This document shows positions 1 through 11,200 of a stretch of DNA of 64,000 nucleotides, in pieces; position 1 is the first letter of the stretch; each line of letters opens with the position of its first letter. The notes below the pieces were generated by a model. It ran no database searches. It was given only the letters and a program-made list of their open reading frames with translations, and was not told the DNA's origin. Source of the stretch: Petrolisthes cinctipes. Taxonomy: Eukaryota > Arthropoda > Malacostraca > Decapoda > Porcellanidae. Where the stretch lies: assembly GCA_033782935.1 (NCBI GenBank), contig JAWQEG010001559.1, forward strand, positions 2,171,001 through 2,235,000. Direction: 5' to 3'. The position numbers and the translations under genes were made by a program.

Positions 1-588
1 CTCTATTCAGCACTAACAGAATATGGAGCTGTTGGTCTTCCCTGAGTAACAGTGTTTATTGTAATCCGTAGAGAAGACAGATGAACCAGTCATTTCTCGT
101 TGATATATAAATATCTTATGTATTTATGTGTTCATGTCTGAGTTTCGGGAAGTGGGGGAAGAGGTGGGCAGTTAACTGTATACTGTGGTTGTAAATTTGC
201 TTGCTTAACAAATACCCTTCCTTCACACCAAGATTTACTCTATCAGGATAGATTATCTTTACAACATCATACTTATCTTGTAATATAGATGATAAGGATA
301 TCTCTCTACCCATCTATCAGTCCACCTCCTCAGTTATATCACCTATCTAAATGTTCTTGGACGCGATAACGGTAACATGCAGATATATAAAATTATTGTC
401 AATCAATGGGGTCACGAAATATTAGTGTTCATTTTTACTTACTTCAGCTAGAGAAAATTCCTCCTTACATCTCTTTTGCTTGCGATAATTATCACCGCCA
501 TCATGTCTGTTATTCCAATAAGTGTGACGACATGGCATCTAAATCGACCGTGTTGAGACATAGCTGTTATTGTAATATGCAGAATATT

Positions 589-3426
589 TAGTCCATGAGC
601 TTGGTTCCTGAAATTTGACCATCGGTACCATCTGGTGGGGCAATTTCTGTCATGCATTTTTTAATTACCATATGCCTCTACTTTTCATTTTTGTATGATA
701 GCACTTCGAAAGCAGTAGCTTTGTATTCATAAAGAGACACTTTTCAGTGGTACCGATAATCAAACTTTTCCGAGCCGGTGTGAGTGCTTGGTAAATAATG
801 ATCAGTAGAGTTACAAAATAATCTTTCTACCCTTTAATACTGAAAGTATTCAGTTACATTTATCTATATAACATTAAACAGACTGATGTAACAACGTTTT
901 TTCTTATATGAGAACTGTAAATACCTTGTGTGTGAAATGTCCATCGCTCTTATCAACATAATACTAAAATTATACAATTGATTACCAGTAACCTACACAC
1001 GCTTCCCAATTATTGCCATTAATGTGCATATTGTATGGAATGCCCCAAGTCGTGGTACAATGTGTGAAAACTTGTCCTTGTGCTTCCACAATATCTCAAC
1101 GGCCTTCGCATATATTGCTTGGTCACATACTACGACAATGCTTTTGAGCTCCAAAGTATTCATGATCTTCTGTGAACGAATCAGAACTTCATGGATAGTG
1201 GACATTTCAGTAGCTGGAGCATTGATGGTGGGTAGATATGCCACAGTATTCTGAGAAACATCTTCATTATCTCTGGTAGTAATATTGAACCCCGTCCATC
1301 CAGCTACTGGGTTCTCTTGACTGCTGGCAGCATGCAATCTAGCCAAGATCCAAATCAGATTCTTCTGGGCTTGCTCTACTATCTTCCTATTGTCTAAGGC
1401 AATGTGCAATCTTGATGGTGGTCCTACCCGTTCACCAGCATTGTACGGAGGCAAAATGATAGGATCTGCATCAAGGGTCCTCTTCTTTACAACAGGTTTG
1501 TGTAGAGCTTTCCTAGGAGGATGTGGTCCATACACTGTGGGTTGCACTGCAATGCCATTTACTCGATGAGATGTACCAACCCCACTCAGGGTTTCTTCCA
1601 ACTGGTCTATGTTGTCCCAGGCTAGAGTAGTTGGGATGAGTAGCTGGATCTGTTCAGGCATGGGTACACTTTCATCTATATGGGACTCAAGTTTCTGAAT
1701 ACATAGTGCAGTTTCCAACTCCTCAACTTGAGTGTAGGACACACCGTGCCCAAGACGATTAATGATCCTAATGAGTTCTACTAAGCCTGTGAGGGTCTTG
1801 ATAGCATATGGCAGCATTACATGTTTTGGTGGTTTCAGCTGTCCTCGCGTCACCCCATACACAATATCTTGGCCTACAGATTCAATGAGACGCTGAATTC
1901 TTGGGGAAAGGGAAGCTTCATCCTGAGGCTCTGCTATTAAATGTTGCAAGAATCCCTTTAGGTTGCCTGGAATAAAAGCTGAAGAATTGTTCAATTCTGA
2001 TGCAAGTGGGGGCCACGATATGGACACACTATGTTTTTTTTATCGAGTTATGGAGCAAGTGACCTGACTTTTTCAAAAGTCCTTCAATGTCGCCTTTTGA
2101 TTCCAGGTCCTGTACTGTGTCCATAAGAAAGACATTTTGTTTGACTAATTCATCTCGGGACAAGTTGTCAGGGTACACCAATACCTTTCCCTTGGCAACA
2201 TGTACAAACTGCAAACTCTCTCCAATTTCTGTCTCAAGATTTCTTCTGACATGCTTCTTTGTAGAATCTTTCACCATATGTATTCCCCCATCTAGCATCC
2301 AGCTGGTCAGTATTGTGGTAAGCTCAGTCAACTTAATTACTCTGGGGTTTTCAAAAACTTTTTCTCTGATATAGGCAAACAACTTCTCAAAGGAGTCCTT
2401 CACTACACCTGGATATTCTTCAGAGTCTGTTTCTTTGGGAATCACCTGTGGCCTTGTTCTGGTATAGCTTCTGTAGCATGATCTATGATACTGGCCCTCT
2501 GCTGCTACCAAATCCCTTGACAATAAGGCTAGGATCCTGTTGTCTTGCTTGGAAATTGCTGTGTTCCTAAGAGTATCATCTGATCGTAGCTCAACACATT
2601 GTGTGAGTCGCTCCCTTGTCCGACTGCCTGGCATAAATTTGTCCTTTTCACAGATGATACAGACCTTGGTGTAAACTCTACACTCTTCAGATACCATCAT
2701 AGATCTCCTCTGGAGCTTTCTTCTTTCACATTTTTCTTTGTCACTGGATGCCTGTTCTGTGCTTTGTAGCAACTGAAGATCTCTTTTCATTGTGAACAGA
2801 CTTCTACATTTCCTATGGTAGTGGATATGAATGGTACCCTCTGGAGTTTTCTGGGCAATGTTAAGAATTGGTAGATGTTTCTTTATTTGAGCTGCCTTAA
2901 GAAGTGTGGTCCATGAGTTCACGTCACTCAAACAAGAAAGATCCAGGGTCAGTTTTTCATTACATGTACTGCTATGTATGATGCATTCTGGTACAGTTTT
3001 TACACGTTTTGAAGGACCCGATCCATCTTGAGCATTATCACCACCACCATAACTTGATGCATTACCTCCATCCAATGTCCTTTCACTATTCATTTCTACA
3101 GCTAAGCAAGAAAGCTACCTGAAACGAAAATATACTAAGTATTGTTACATTCTCTGTTTAGTTAATGGCCACCAGCGACTAGAAAATACTCAAAAGCATA
3201 GGTTTAAACACCAATATAATATTTTTACCTGTAAAAAAAGTAAAGTTATGGACCCTTATCTGTTAAGGGGGCGGCCATTTTTAAATGGCCGATTACTCAT
3301 AAAAAGCTACTCATCTGCAACTGCTATCATGTCAAGTTATTATCTATAGACATAAGGGAATTTAAAAAAATCCCTTAGAATTTGCCCCACCAGATGGTAC
3401 CGATATCGACCCAGGCTCATGAACTA
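589..3426 (-). mobile_element. DNA transposon with TIRs and unclassified transposase
   Basis: The two ends are inverted repeats. The left end reads TAGTCCATGAGC and continues to a core CGGTACCATCTGGTGGGG. The reverse complement of the right end reads TAGTTCATGAGC and carries the same core. The flanks are ATT at 586-588 and ATT at 3427-3429, which fits a 3-bp target duplication. An inverted copy of part of the core (TGGTACCGAT) lies internally near 748-757. The only long ORFs between the ends are the two minus-strand pieces at 993-3093, so this looks like an autonomous or formerly autonomous element of 2838 bp. A 338-bp element at 37,611-37,948 has the same ends. The superfamily is not recognised from the protein. 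Confidence 0.75.
993..3093 (-). pseudogene. Transposase-like protein, split by a 1-nt frameshift
   Basis: Two consecutive minus-strand ORFs (3093-2029, 354 aa; 2027-993, 344 aa) belong to one reading frame broken at an 8-T run at 2034-2041 (A8 in the coding sense). Removing one base would reconnect the frames. The N-terminal piece has clustered Cys/His motifs (CIICEK near residue 147; HYHRKC and YHRSCYRSY elsewhere) suggesting zinc binding. The C-terminal piece has an acidic-turn motif VVVCDQAIYAK followed by RLGAFHTICTLMAIIGKR, which could be part of an RNase-H-fold (DDE-type) catalytic core. It ends abruptly at GKRV, where a GT dinucleotide could be a splice donor, or the protein is truncated. 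I recognise this as a widespread uncharacterised invertebrate protein type, not a named family. Its position between matched TIRs is what argues for transposase. Confidence 0.6.
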
Positions 3427-3539
3427 ATTGTAATCTTGTGTAATTTGAAACCCTGTGGGAGTAATTTCTCCTTTAGCAAATACCGTATGGAAAACATGCT
3501 GAAAGACTACACACTGTCCTAAATTTTACTGTATACAAT

Positions 3540-3797
3540 ATATAAGGTGATTAGAAGGGGGACTGCAAGCATGAGGGATAAAAGAAATACAGGGATAGCC
3601 GAAGACAAAAAAGGGATTGGTTCGGGTCCGAAAGGTCGCCAAAAACCGTTATTTCTTGCCTAATATCCAAAGGATAATAATCAGTATCCCACTACATCGG
3701 TGAACAATAGACAGTGCCTTTATTTAGTAGATAAAATGCAATATAATGCAGCAGATATTCTAATAAATTATTGTTTGTCATTTTTTTCTTCAACTCC
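3540..3797 (+). repeat. Degenerate copy of repeat R, arm A
   Basis: This stretch resembles 36,260-36,460 and 51,850-52,060 (shared blocks around GAGGGATAAAAG, ACAGGGATAGC, GTGCCTTTATTTA). It continues at about 4302-4350 (ACCCTCATCCCCCTCACC), so the 501-bp MITE in between was inserted into it. It is more diverged than the other copies. Confidence 0.6.
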
Positions 3798-3800
3798 TTA

Positions 3801-4301
3801 AGGCCGGTTCACACTAGCAAAATATCGGCGTTTTTTCCTACCGATTTCGGCGAAGAATATGCCGAATTCGGCGTTTTTTCCGGAAAGGTGTTCACACACA
3901 GACTCAGTGACTGACAGTGGCGCCGCGGTGCGGCGGCAGCATCAAGCCATCTGTGTTTTCCAAAACATTGCATCTCATTCTGACTCATTGACAACGTTGC
4001 CTCACACGTGTTCACTGTTCATTACTTTCACATTCGCAGTAAAAGACGAACCATGGTTGGTCGTCTTCTTGAACTGTGGCAGCGTGGCTGGTGAATTGTA
4101 AACATGAAAGATGTTGTTTTCGTCTTCGGCACCAAAGTTTTTCGGGGAAATTATTTTTTTCGGCCCGGAGTTTCGGCAAACCGGGAGAAAAAAGACCGTC
4201 ACGTCGGTCTCTCGATCGGGGCATCAAAAACGCCAGTAAATTGACCCCGGTTACCATTTCCGGGAAAAAAACGCCGATATTTTGTTAGTGTGAACCACCC
4301 T
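3801..4301. mobile_element. PIF/Harbinger-type MITE with TTA target duplication
   Basis: Left end AGGCCGGTTCACACTAGC and the reverse complement of the right end AGGGTGGTTCACACTAAC form TIRs that continue as AAAATATCGGCG. TTA at 3798-3800 is repeated at 4302-4304, the TWA duplication typical of PIF/Harbinger. The related repeat at about 36,450 keeps an uninterrupted TTCTTACCCTC, an empty site with a single TTA. There is no transposase ORF, so it is non-autonomous. The interior has several CGG-rich pseudo-repeats of the TIR motif (GAATTCGGCG, GATTTCGGCG). Confidence 0.85.
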
Positions 4302-4365
4302 TTACCCTCATCCCCCTCACCCTCGCCTGCAAGCTATCCTCCTCACTATCATCTTCACTTAGTCC

Positions 4366-4690
4366 ATGAGGTGGGCTCCTCTCTGTATTCTGCTTGCCTC
4401 TGTGAAATCTCCTCACGATGCTCCTTTCTGTATTCTGCTTGCCTCTGTGAAATCTTTTCTCGATGCTCCTCTCTGTATTCTGCTTACCTCTGTGATATAT
4501 CCTATCGATGCTCCTCTCTGTAGGCTCCTTTATCTGCAGAAAATCTTCTCGCTGCTGGTCTCTGTATTTTCCTTTTTTTTTTTTTGAGGATCTCTTTTCG
4601 ATGCTGGTCTCTGCGTTTTCCTTTTTTCTGGAGGATCACTTCTCGATGCTGGTCTCTGTATTTTCCTTTTTTCTGGAGAAGCTCTTCTCA
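4366..4690 (+). repeat. Degenerate minisatellite, about 50-bp unit
   Basis: Tandem units of about 50 bp built on GATGCTCCTCTCTGTATTC and CTTGCCTCTGTGAAATC, drifting to GATGCTGGTCTCTGTATTTTCC in the second half. ORFs here are by-products of the repeat. Five to six units are visible. Confidence 0.8.
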
Positions 4691-4836
4691 ATGTTCACTG
4701 CGGTAGTTGTCATTTGTTTCCCGACGTCTCCGACGTACAGTCGGCTAGAAAATTATCAACACCACCCTTATTATCAGTGCTATTACTGCCTACACTCGTG
4801 CTACTCACGTGGCTCAGACTCGCCTCCACAGACTCA

Positions 4837-4837
<1 letters not shown>

Positions 4838-4915
<78 letters not shown>
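4838..4915. repeat. (AT)n microsatellite
   Basis: Uninterrupted alternating TA of about 78 bp. Apparent Tyr/Ile ORFs through it are not genes. From 4917 to 5800 I see no gene; the sequence is AT-rich and unremarkable. Confidence 0.97.
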
Positions 4916-4918
<3 letters not shown>

Positions 4919-5793
4919 ATTTAGGATCATATATAAGATAAACTAAAATAGATTATTTATATTGCCACAACCAGTGGCCAGCATCACGATAGTTGGGTTA
5001 TGTCCTGATACACTGCATTATGGATAACTTGATGGGTTTACCAAATTTGTAAAGCAATGTAAATATATAACCTCAGTATTTATTAACTTCTGACTTTTTT
5101 GTTCATGTCTACAATAGATTTGTGTGCTATTCTTAATTTTCGATAGATTTTGACACGTTTATAAAATATTTTTGCCCAAAAATTAGCCCAAGTTAGGCAT
5201 TACCCAAAACTCTATTCAGAAAAGAGTCAGATTACCCAAGATTAGGGTATTTTACCCTAAAATGGAGGCACTGCTGTATTGTCTAGTGGAGTGGCAACAC
5301 AAGGTGTGTGCAGCAGGAGGCAGCCACCCCGAGTTGCCATTTGGTATTTTTCATTACCAAATCAGGGCCACTTTGGTATTGAAAAATCTGTTTGTTAATA
5401 AGTAATTATGATTGGGTGTTGGACCAGAATGGTGGAGTGTCTTTTATATTAACTTACAGTACTACAAAACCTTCATATACACAATAAAAATTAAGGAGTT
5501 TGATAATAAGGCAGATTTCGAAACTGGCAACCCTACCCGGGCGGGCAGTGGTCTGTGGGATCCACACATCAAGTGTACCAACCTTCCCGCACAAATTTTT
5601 TAAATTTCAATGTAAGGGGGGTGTTGATAATTTTTTTGCCGACTGTACATCGATGAGCTGATCTAGAGTGTTGAAGTTCATCATGATGGCGTTTCCCTGT
5701 GGAGTAGAACGTCCATTGCTGTCATTAGAGTGCGAATCAAATATCCAGTTTGAAGAAGACGCTAGTATGGCTGCAGCTGACGATCACACCGGC

Positions 5794-5800
<7 letters not shown>

Positions 5801-5830
<30 letters not shown>

Positions 5831-6147
5831 TTATATGTTCCGACACTGGACATAGGCTTCATCAAGCCTGTTACCGTGGCCCAGGTCAACTGCTACTCAC
5901 ACATACACACACACGTCACGACTTCCGAACTGGTACCCAGCCACAGAGGAATGGAATTGAGGGTTATTCCCAAATACTGCAACTGTTACGGTACCAGTGA
6001 GGGTGTTTTACGACGTTCAGTGGCCTTAGAGTTAGTGCCTCAAACTCAAATCGGAAGGGTAAATATTCTCAGGCCCTCACCTGAGAGGATCGATCTCCCG
6101 ACCTCTAGGTTACGAGTCCAGAACACTAACCACTCGGCCACCTCCCC
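5801..6147 (-). mobile_element. tRNA-headed SINE with poly(A) tail
   Basis: Read on the minus strand, the element starts with a tRNA-like head: A-box TGGCCGAGTGG (6130-6140) and a B-box-like GATCGATCC (about 6087-6096). It continues through a body and ends in a 25-nt A run (T run 5801-5825 on the plus strand). The layout of pol III head, body and poly(A) is that of a LINE-mobilised SINE. The tail-proximal part holds a small hairpin, GGCTTGATGAAGCC. No clear target duplication was found. It is not a functional tRNA gene because the acceptor stem and length are wrong. Confidence 0.75.
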
Positions 6148-6149
6148 TA

Positions 6150-6548
6150 CTAGCAGAAGAATTCGACCAGCTTGCTGTGCACACTCGGCTCGCTTCCAGA
6201 TGTCAATCCACCTCCGATCTCTGCTTCTACAGTGCCTGTGAATCGGTATTCCTCGTGCTGAAACTTTGTTGGGACTTCGGATGGACACAGAAATATTTTT
6301 TTGACAGTTTGACGCGCCAGTACGTAGGGTCGACTTCCTATCTTCAGTATGGTGTCGATTGTAGAGCTGTTCCAATTCCTAGAAGAAATTGCAGAAGTCA
6401 TGGCGATTGAAGCGATGGCGCAGGCTGTACATTGATTTTCGCGGGCCAGTTCCGGTAGAGATGGATGACTTTGGTTCATTGATCCTTGTATAGTGTATGT
6501 CCGGTAGTTGCTTCTTGTCCTTATAGCCGTTGTATTCATTCCGTTCAA
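6150..6548 (-). pseudogene. Unrecognised ORF fragment with ENQCTACAIASI motif
   Basis: A 132-aa minus-strand ORF whose central part (ENQCTACAIASIAM, then a Trp, then STIDTILKIGSRPY) resembles the start of a cysteine-peptidase-like fold (Gln-Cys followed by a helix, then W...D..L..G...Y). I cannot name the family. It directly abuts the SINE head, which suggests the SINE landed in or beside it and truncated it. It has no flanking coding sequence. It could be a chance ORF. Confidence 0.25.
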
Positions 6549-7297
6549 TGGAGAATTTTCTGTACTGGCTTGGTCAAATTAGGTGTTGTCTGTCGTTGTT
6601 GACTCATGAGTTGTACATACGTGTTCTTTTCTTTAAAGTAATTCTACGTGCCCCGATTTTCCTTTTTTCCCCATGTTAGCACTTATAAAATGAAATATAA
6701 CCAACAACAAAGTATCTCAACACTTTCAAGAAACGCTACAATTCAACTATCTACAATTATAGAATTACAACTCACAAACTATAAAGAAAATAATAAAGAA
6801 AAATGAGAACTTACAAAAGCTACGATTCAACTAAATATAACCTTACTCTTACCGTGTGACCACAATGTAATCACAACACCTGGGCGGGAAACATGGAAGC
6901 AAACCATTGCAGAGCGTTGGAAAACCGAGATGAGAGCCAAGCAGAGCACACCGGGGTTCAGAGCCGAAATGGCTCGTTTGCTTGTTGGTTTTGCCTGAGG
7001 TGGACGGACTGCATACAGTTTAACGCACATAGACAGACATTTGTTGCACGTGACGCAGCGTGGAACAACGCCTCTTCAGTGCCATTAAACTTTACTCATA
7101 CCGCAAAACAACACTTGGGCAGTACATATATATCAAGCAACCCAATGCTGTTTGCTATTTTGCAAGAAGTAATTAATACTCATTGAAATATTATTAGGCA
7201 ATCGAAGGGTTGTACGCGACAAAACGGTGCGTGGGAGCACAATGGTTGGGGAGCACTGCCATGAACAGTCGTTAATTCCACTGAAATTTGATCATTG

Positions 7298-7530
7298 CTC
7301 ATACATGTATATGTCTGTGTGTATTTGTGCCTTAGCAAAAAGTTGCAGTATAGGTAATTTTATTGGTATAGGAATGTGCGTGAAACGAATTATTAATGTA
7401 AATATTCATCGGTTTTACATGTATATGTCTGTGAATATTTGTGCCGTAGCAAAAACTTGCAGCAAAGGTAACTTTATTCGCTGATTTTATTGGTATAAGA
7501 ATGTACAAGAAACGTATTATCAGCTGAACA
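7298..7530 (+). repeat. Two-copy tandem repeat, about 116 bp
   Basis: TACATGTATATGTCTGTG occurs near 7300 and again near 7417. Each is followed by TATTTGTGCC, GTAGCAAAAA/TTGCAG and TTTATTGGTATA. The two copies differ by scattered substitutions. The stretch 6550-7290 contains no recognisable gene. Confidence 0.7.
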
Positions 7531-8225
7531 AAATGGGACCAAATTTCACCCATAAAACGATTTAATTTAATTTAATTCAAACACTTGCTAATTTGACCTC
7601 TAATAACCTCATGTGACCTCGTCTATGTGCACGCTGAGGTCAGGGGCACTTCTTGGTTTCTTGATCAACTAAGACCAACTAAAATGGTTGGAATCAGCGA
7701 ATAAAATTACCTACAAAACTTTTTGCTTGAAGTGTTACAACGAGGAAACACATTTGACCTCTATGACCTCACCTGATATGGTCAAAATACATGTTAAAGT
7801 TGCCATATTGTGGTCAATCATCAATAATCGGCGATAGAATTTTATACAAGTTGATGTTACGCACTATATTATCGAACTCTTCGAAAAGGTCATTTGGAGG
7901 TCAAATGGTGACCTTCCGAGGTCATCTATTGACATCTTGTCGAAGGGAGTATAATCATTAGATTCAGGATCAAATTTCACCCATAAACTGATGTAGTTTC
8001 ATTAAATTCAGACAACTTACAAATTGGACCCTATATGATCTCGCATGACCCCACTTATGTGCGGGCTGGGGTCAAAAGTACTTCACACTTAGTTGGTTGT
8101 GCAACTATGACGGCTTCCAAATCCGTGAAATAGGCCATAAATTAGGATTTTGTAGATTTCCGTAAATTTTGACCTGACCCGAGAGGTCAAGTATAGGTGA
8201 TTCCCGGTAATGAGTTATACAGCTG
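7531..8225 (+). repeat. Dispersed repeat E, 5' part, rich in AGGTCA half-sites
   Basis: Two diverged units start with CAAATTTCACCCATAAA (about 7540 and 7975). Related sequence recurs at 13,062-13,150 (TCGAAGGGAGTATAATCATT) and 27,741-27,830 (GAGGTCAAGTATAGGTGATT). The block contains eleven exact AGGTCA/TGACCT hexamers at 7594, 7614, 7637, 7755, 7764, 7887, 7898, 7909, 7919, 8170 and 8184. It is interrupted at 8225 by LINE A and resumes at 12,600. Confidence 0.7.
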
Positions 8226-11200
8226 TGCGGTCCCAGGACTCGGACGTGTCCTCCCCGAGCTCCGTCTTCCTCCTCATCTATCCTTTCCTTTCTTTTTAAT
8301 TAACGAATCTTCATATCATCACATTTCACCAAGATAAGTATCGAGATTGTTTGTTCTGGCTGTCATTTCACGTCATCTTTTTCTTCTTTTTATTACCGTT
8401 TTTAGTGTCTTTTAAATTTACATAGACCCTCCCTCAATATAACACCGTCCCCCACCCCTCAATTTTCACTATTTTTAATTATACAGTTCTTTTATTTAGT
8501 GTATTTTATCATCTTTTTAACATTTGTATATCCTTTTTAGTTAAATCCATAGGTTTTATTATCAATTCTCTTTTTTTATATAACTGACCCCTGACATAAG
8601 TTAGGGGTTTGTTTACATTTTATTCCTTCCTGCAGCCGTGCAGACTGTCTCCGTACAGGGGTAAGTCTGTATTGTATATTTATATTAGTGCTTCATAAAC
8701 ATGTACAGACACACCCCACACAAAACAACATACACATGTACACTAACAATATTCTACACATACTGTTCACTAGTTTTAATACTCTACAACACTGACAATA
8801 AAAACACTGGCTGCACACATACCAACACACCAGACTCACTAACACCAGACATCTACACCCACACCTCCATATACACACACCTGTTTGGGAACCTGGGCAC
8901 CCCTGGGGGCCCTCAAAGGTTAAAGGTGGCTTGCCTCGGCAATCTCCGGGGTGCCCTGTTGCTCCTTATGTTGTGTGGTGACACAGGGGCTCTGATCAAC
9001 CCTGGCCCCCACGCCCCAAAGTACCCCTGTCAATTGTGCCGACGGGCGGTGAAATGGGGCCAGCGGGCCATCCAGTGCGATCGCTGCTGTGAGGTTTCCC
9101 AGCATGCAGGCTGGTATCATGTCAGCTGTGTTGGGGGCTTCACGGCGGCGTTCGACGGATTGGAGGGTCGGAGCCTTTCGTGGATCTGCTGGGACTGTGG
9201 TGCGCCCAATTTTACCTCCTCCCTTTTTCACTCCCCAATACACTACACAAATAGATTCAGTATATTAGACTCCACCACTTCATCTTCACCACCACCCACA
9301 ATTCACAACACACCTTCACCATTAGATAGGATCACCCGACGTTTAGGTAGACGCAACAGAGACAATTCCTCCTCTACACAAAACCGACAGCAAGACATGA
9401 CTTCCCTTAACTCCACATCATCCACTCCTCCACTCCCAAACCATTCTACACCCAACCAGACTCTCCATAGTACATGTTCACTCTCCATAACACCAATCAC
9501 CATCCCCAATAGATCATCCATCCTCACACCTCATTCTACCACCAACACCACACTCGACTCCATCACCCATAAAAAACTGTCTTTCCTCCGTACCCTAGTC
9601 ATCAACTTCCGCAGCATCATAAACAAAAGAGCCGCCTTTCACCAAACCCTCCAGACCTATGACCCCGACATTATTATAGGGACAGAGACCTGGCTCACAC
9701 CTGACATCCAGGACAGTGAAATCTTCCCGACGGACAGTCCCTATAATATGACCCTACACAGGAAGGACAGAATAGACGATAAACATGGTGGAGTCCTAAT
9801 TGCGACAAAGCCAGGACTAGTTGCGACCCCAGCCACCGAACTGAACGCGGACTCTGAAATTATATGGACTAAAATACAGATACAGGGCTGCAGGACACTC
9901 ATTATAGGATCATTTTATCGTCCCCCAAATTCAAACTTAGAATACCTGCAGACCCTTGACGATTGTTTATCTAAAATTGACCCCTCCAAAAATATATGGT
10001 TGGCTGGTGACTTTAACCTTCCCGACATAAACTGGACAGCACAGGCGACACTGGACAATCCCACCCATGAAGGCGACTTACTATTACAGACTGATAGGAA
10101 ACTCTTACATGAAAATTTCATTGACATCATTAACACCCACTCACTTACCCAAACAGTACTCGAACCAACACGCACACAAGTCAGTGTAGAAAGACATAAT
10201 CCTAACATAAGACACGGGGTCACATCCAACATACTAGACTTATTTCTCACAAACAACATTTCCTTAATTACACGGACACGAGTACTACCTGGTCTTAGTG
10301 ACCATGAGATGGTACTCATTGACGCAAACATCAAGCCAACAACACAAAAACAATTACCCAGGACAATTTACATGTACAATAGAGCTGACATGGATGGCAT
10401 TACCCAAGACTTAGTTGAATTTTGTGACTCGTTCCTTGACTCAGACCCAATGGCCAGCTCTGTGGAAACAAACTGGACCAGACTTCGTGACTTTATACGT
10501 GACACAATGGACAAGCACATACCCACGAAAACCATCACACCATGGTACAATAGACAATTAAAGAGACTACACAGAAACAAGGTAAAGGCATACAACAGAG
10601 CAAAACGATACAACGATACAGAACACTGGTTAGAATACAAAAACATACAGAAAACACTACAGAAAGAAACTAAACAAGCAGAAACTAAATACACATCCAC
10701 TTTCCTCGCAGACAACACACAAAACCACAAAAAATTCTTCAGCTTTTTTAAAGCACGCAAACAAGACTCGACCGGTATTACAACATTACTACACAACAAT
10801 TCCTTGGTTACACACCCACAAGACAAAGCCAACGCCCTTAACACACAATTCCAGTCCGTTTTTACCCATGAACATGAACACTTACCAGACATGCCAACAC
10901 CATCACACCCACCTATCCCTCCCATTCATATAAACACCCAAGGAATTGAGAAACTCTTATCTGAGGTAGACATACACAAAGCGACTGGACCAGACAATAT
11001 ACCCTGCAGGATATTGAGGACTAACGCTAGCGTTCTTGCCCCTGTCCTGCAGGTTATATTCTCACAGACTTTACAGACCGGTGAACTCCCTCAAGACTGG
11101 CTTTTGGCAAATGTGACCCCAATCTTTAAATCCGGAGACAGAACCCTTCCCATTAATTATAGACCTATTTCACTTACCTCAGTCCCCTGCAAAATTTTAG

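Noticed and set aside
4508..4941. ORFs with long Tyr-Ile runs, also near 49,222-49,629 and 51,045-51,551
   Set aside because: They arise from (TA)n microsatellites, which read as alternating Tyr/Ile.
6087..6147. tRNA gene on the minus strand
   Set aside because: A- and B-boxes are present but the cloverleaf is incomplete and a body with poly(A) follows; a SINE head fits better. The same applies to 50,740-50,806.
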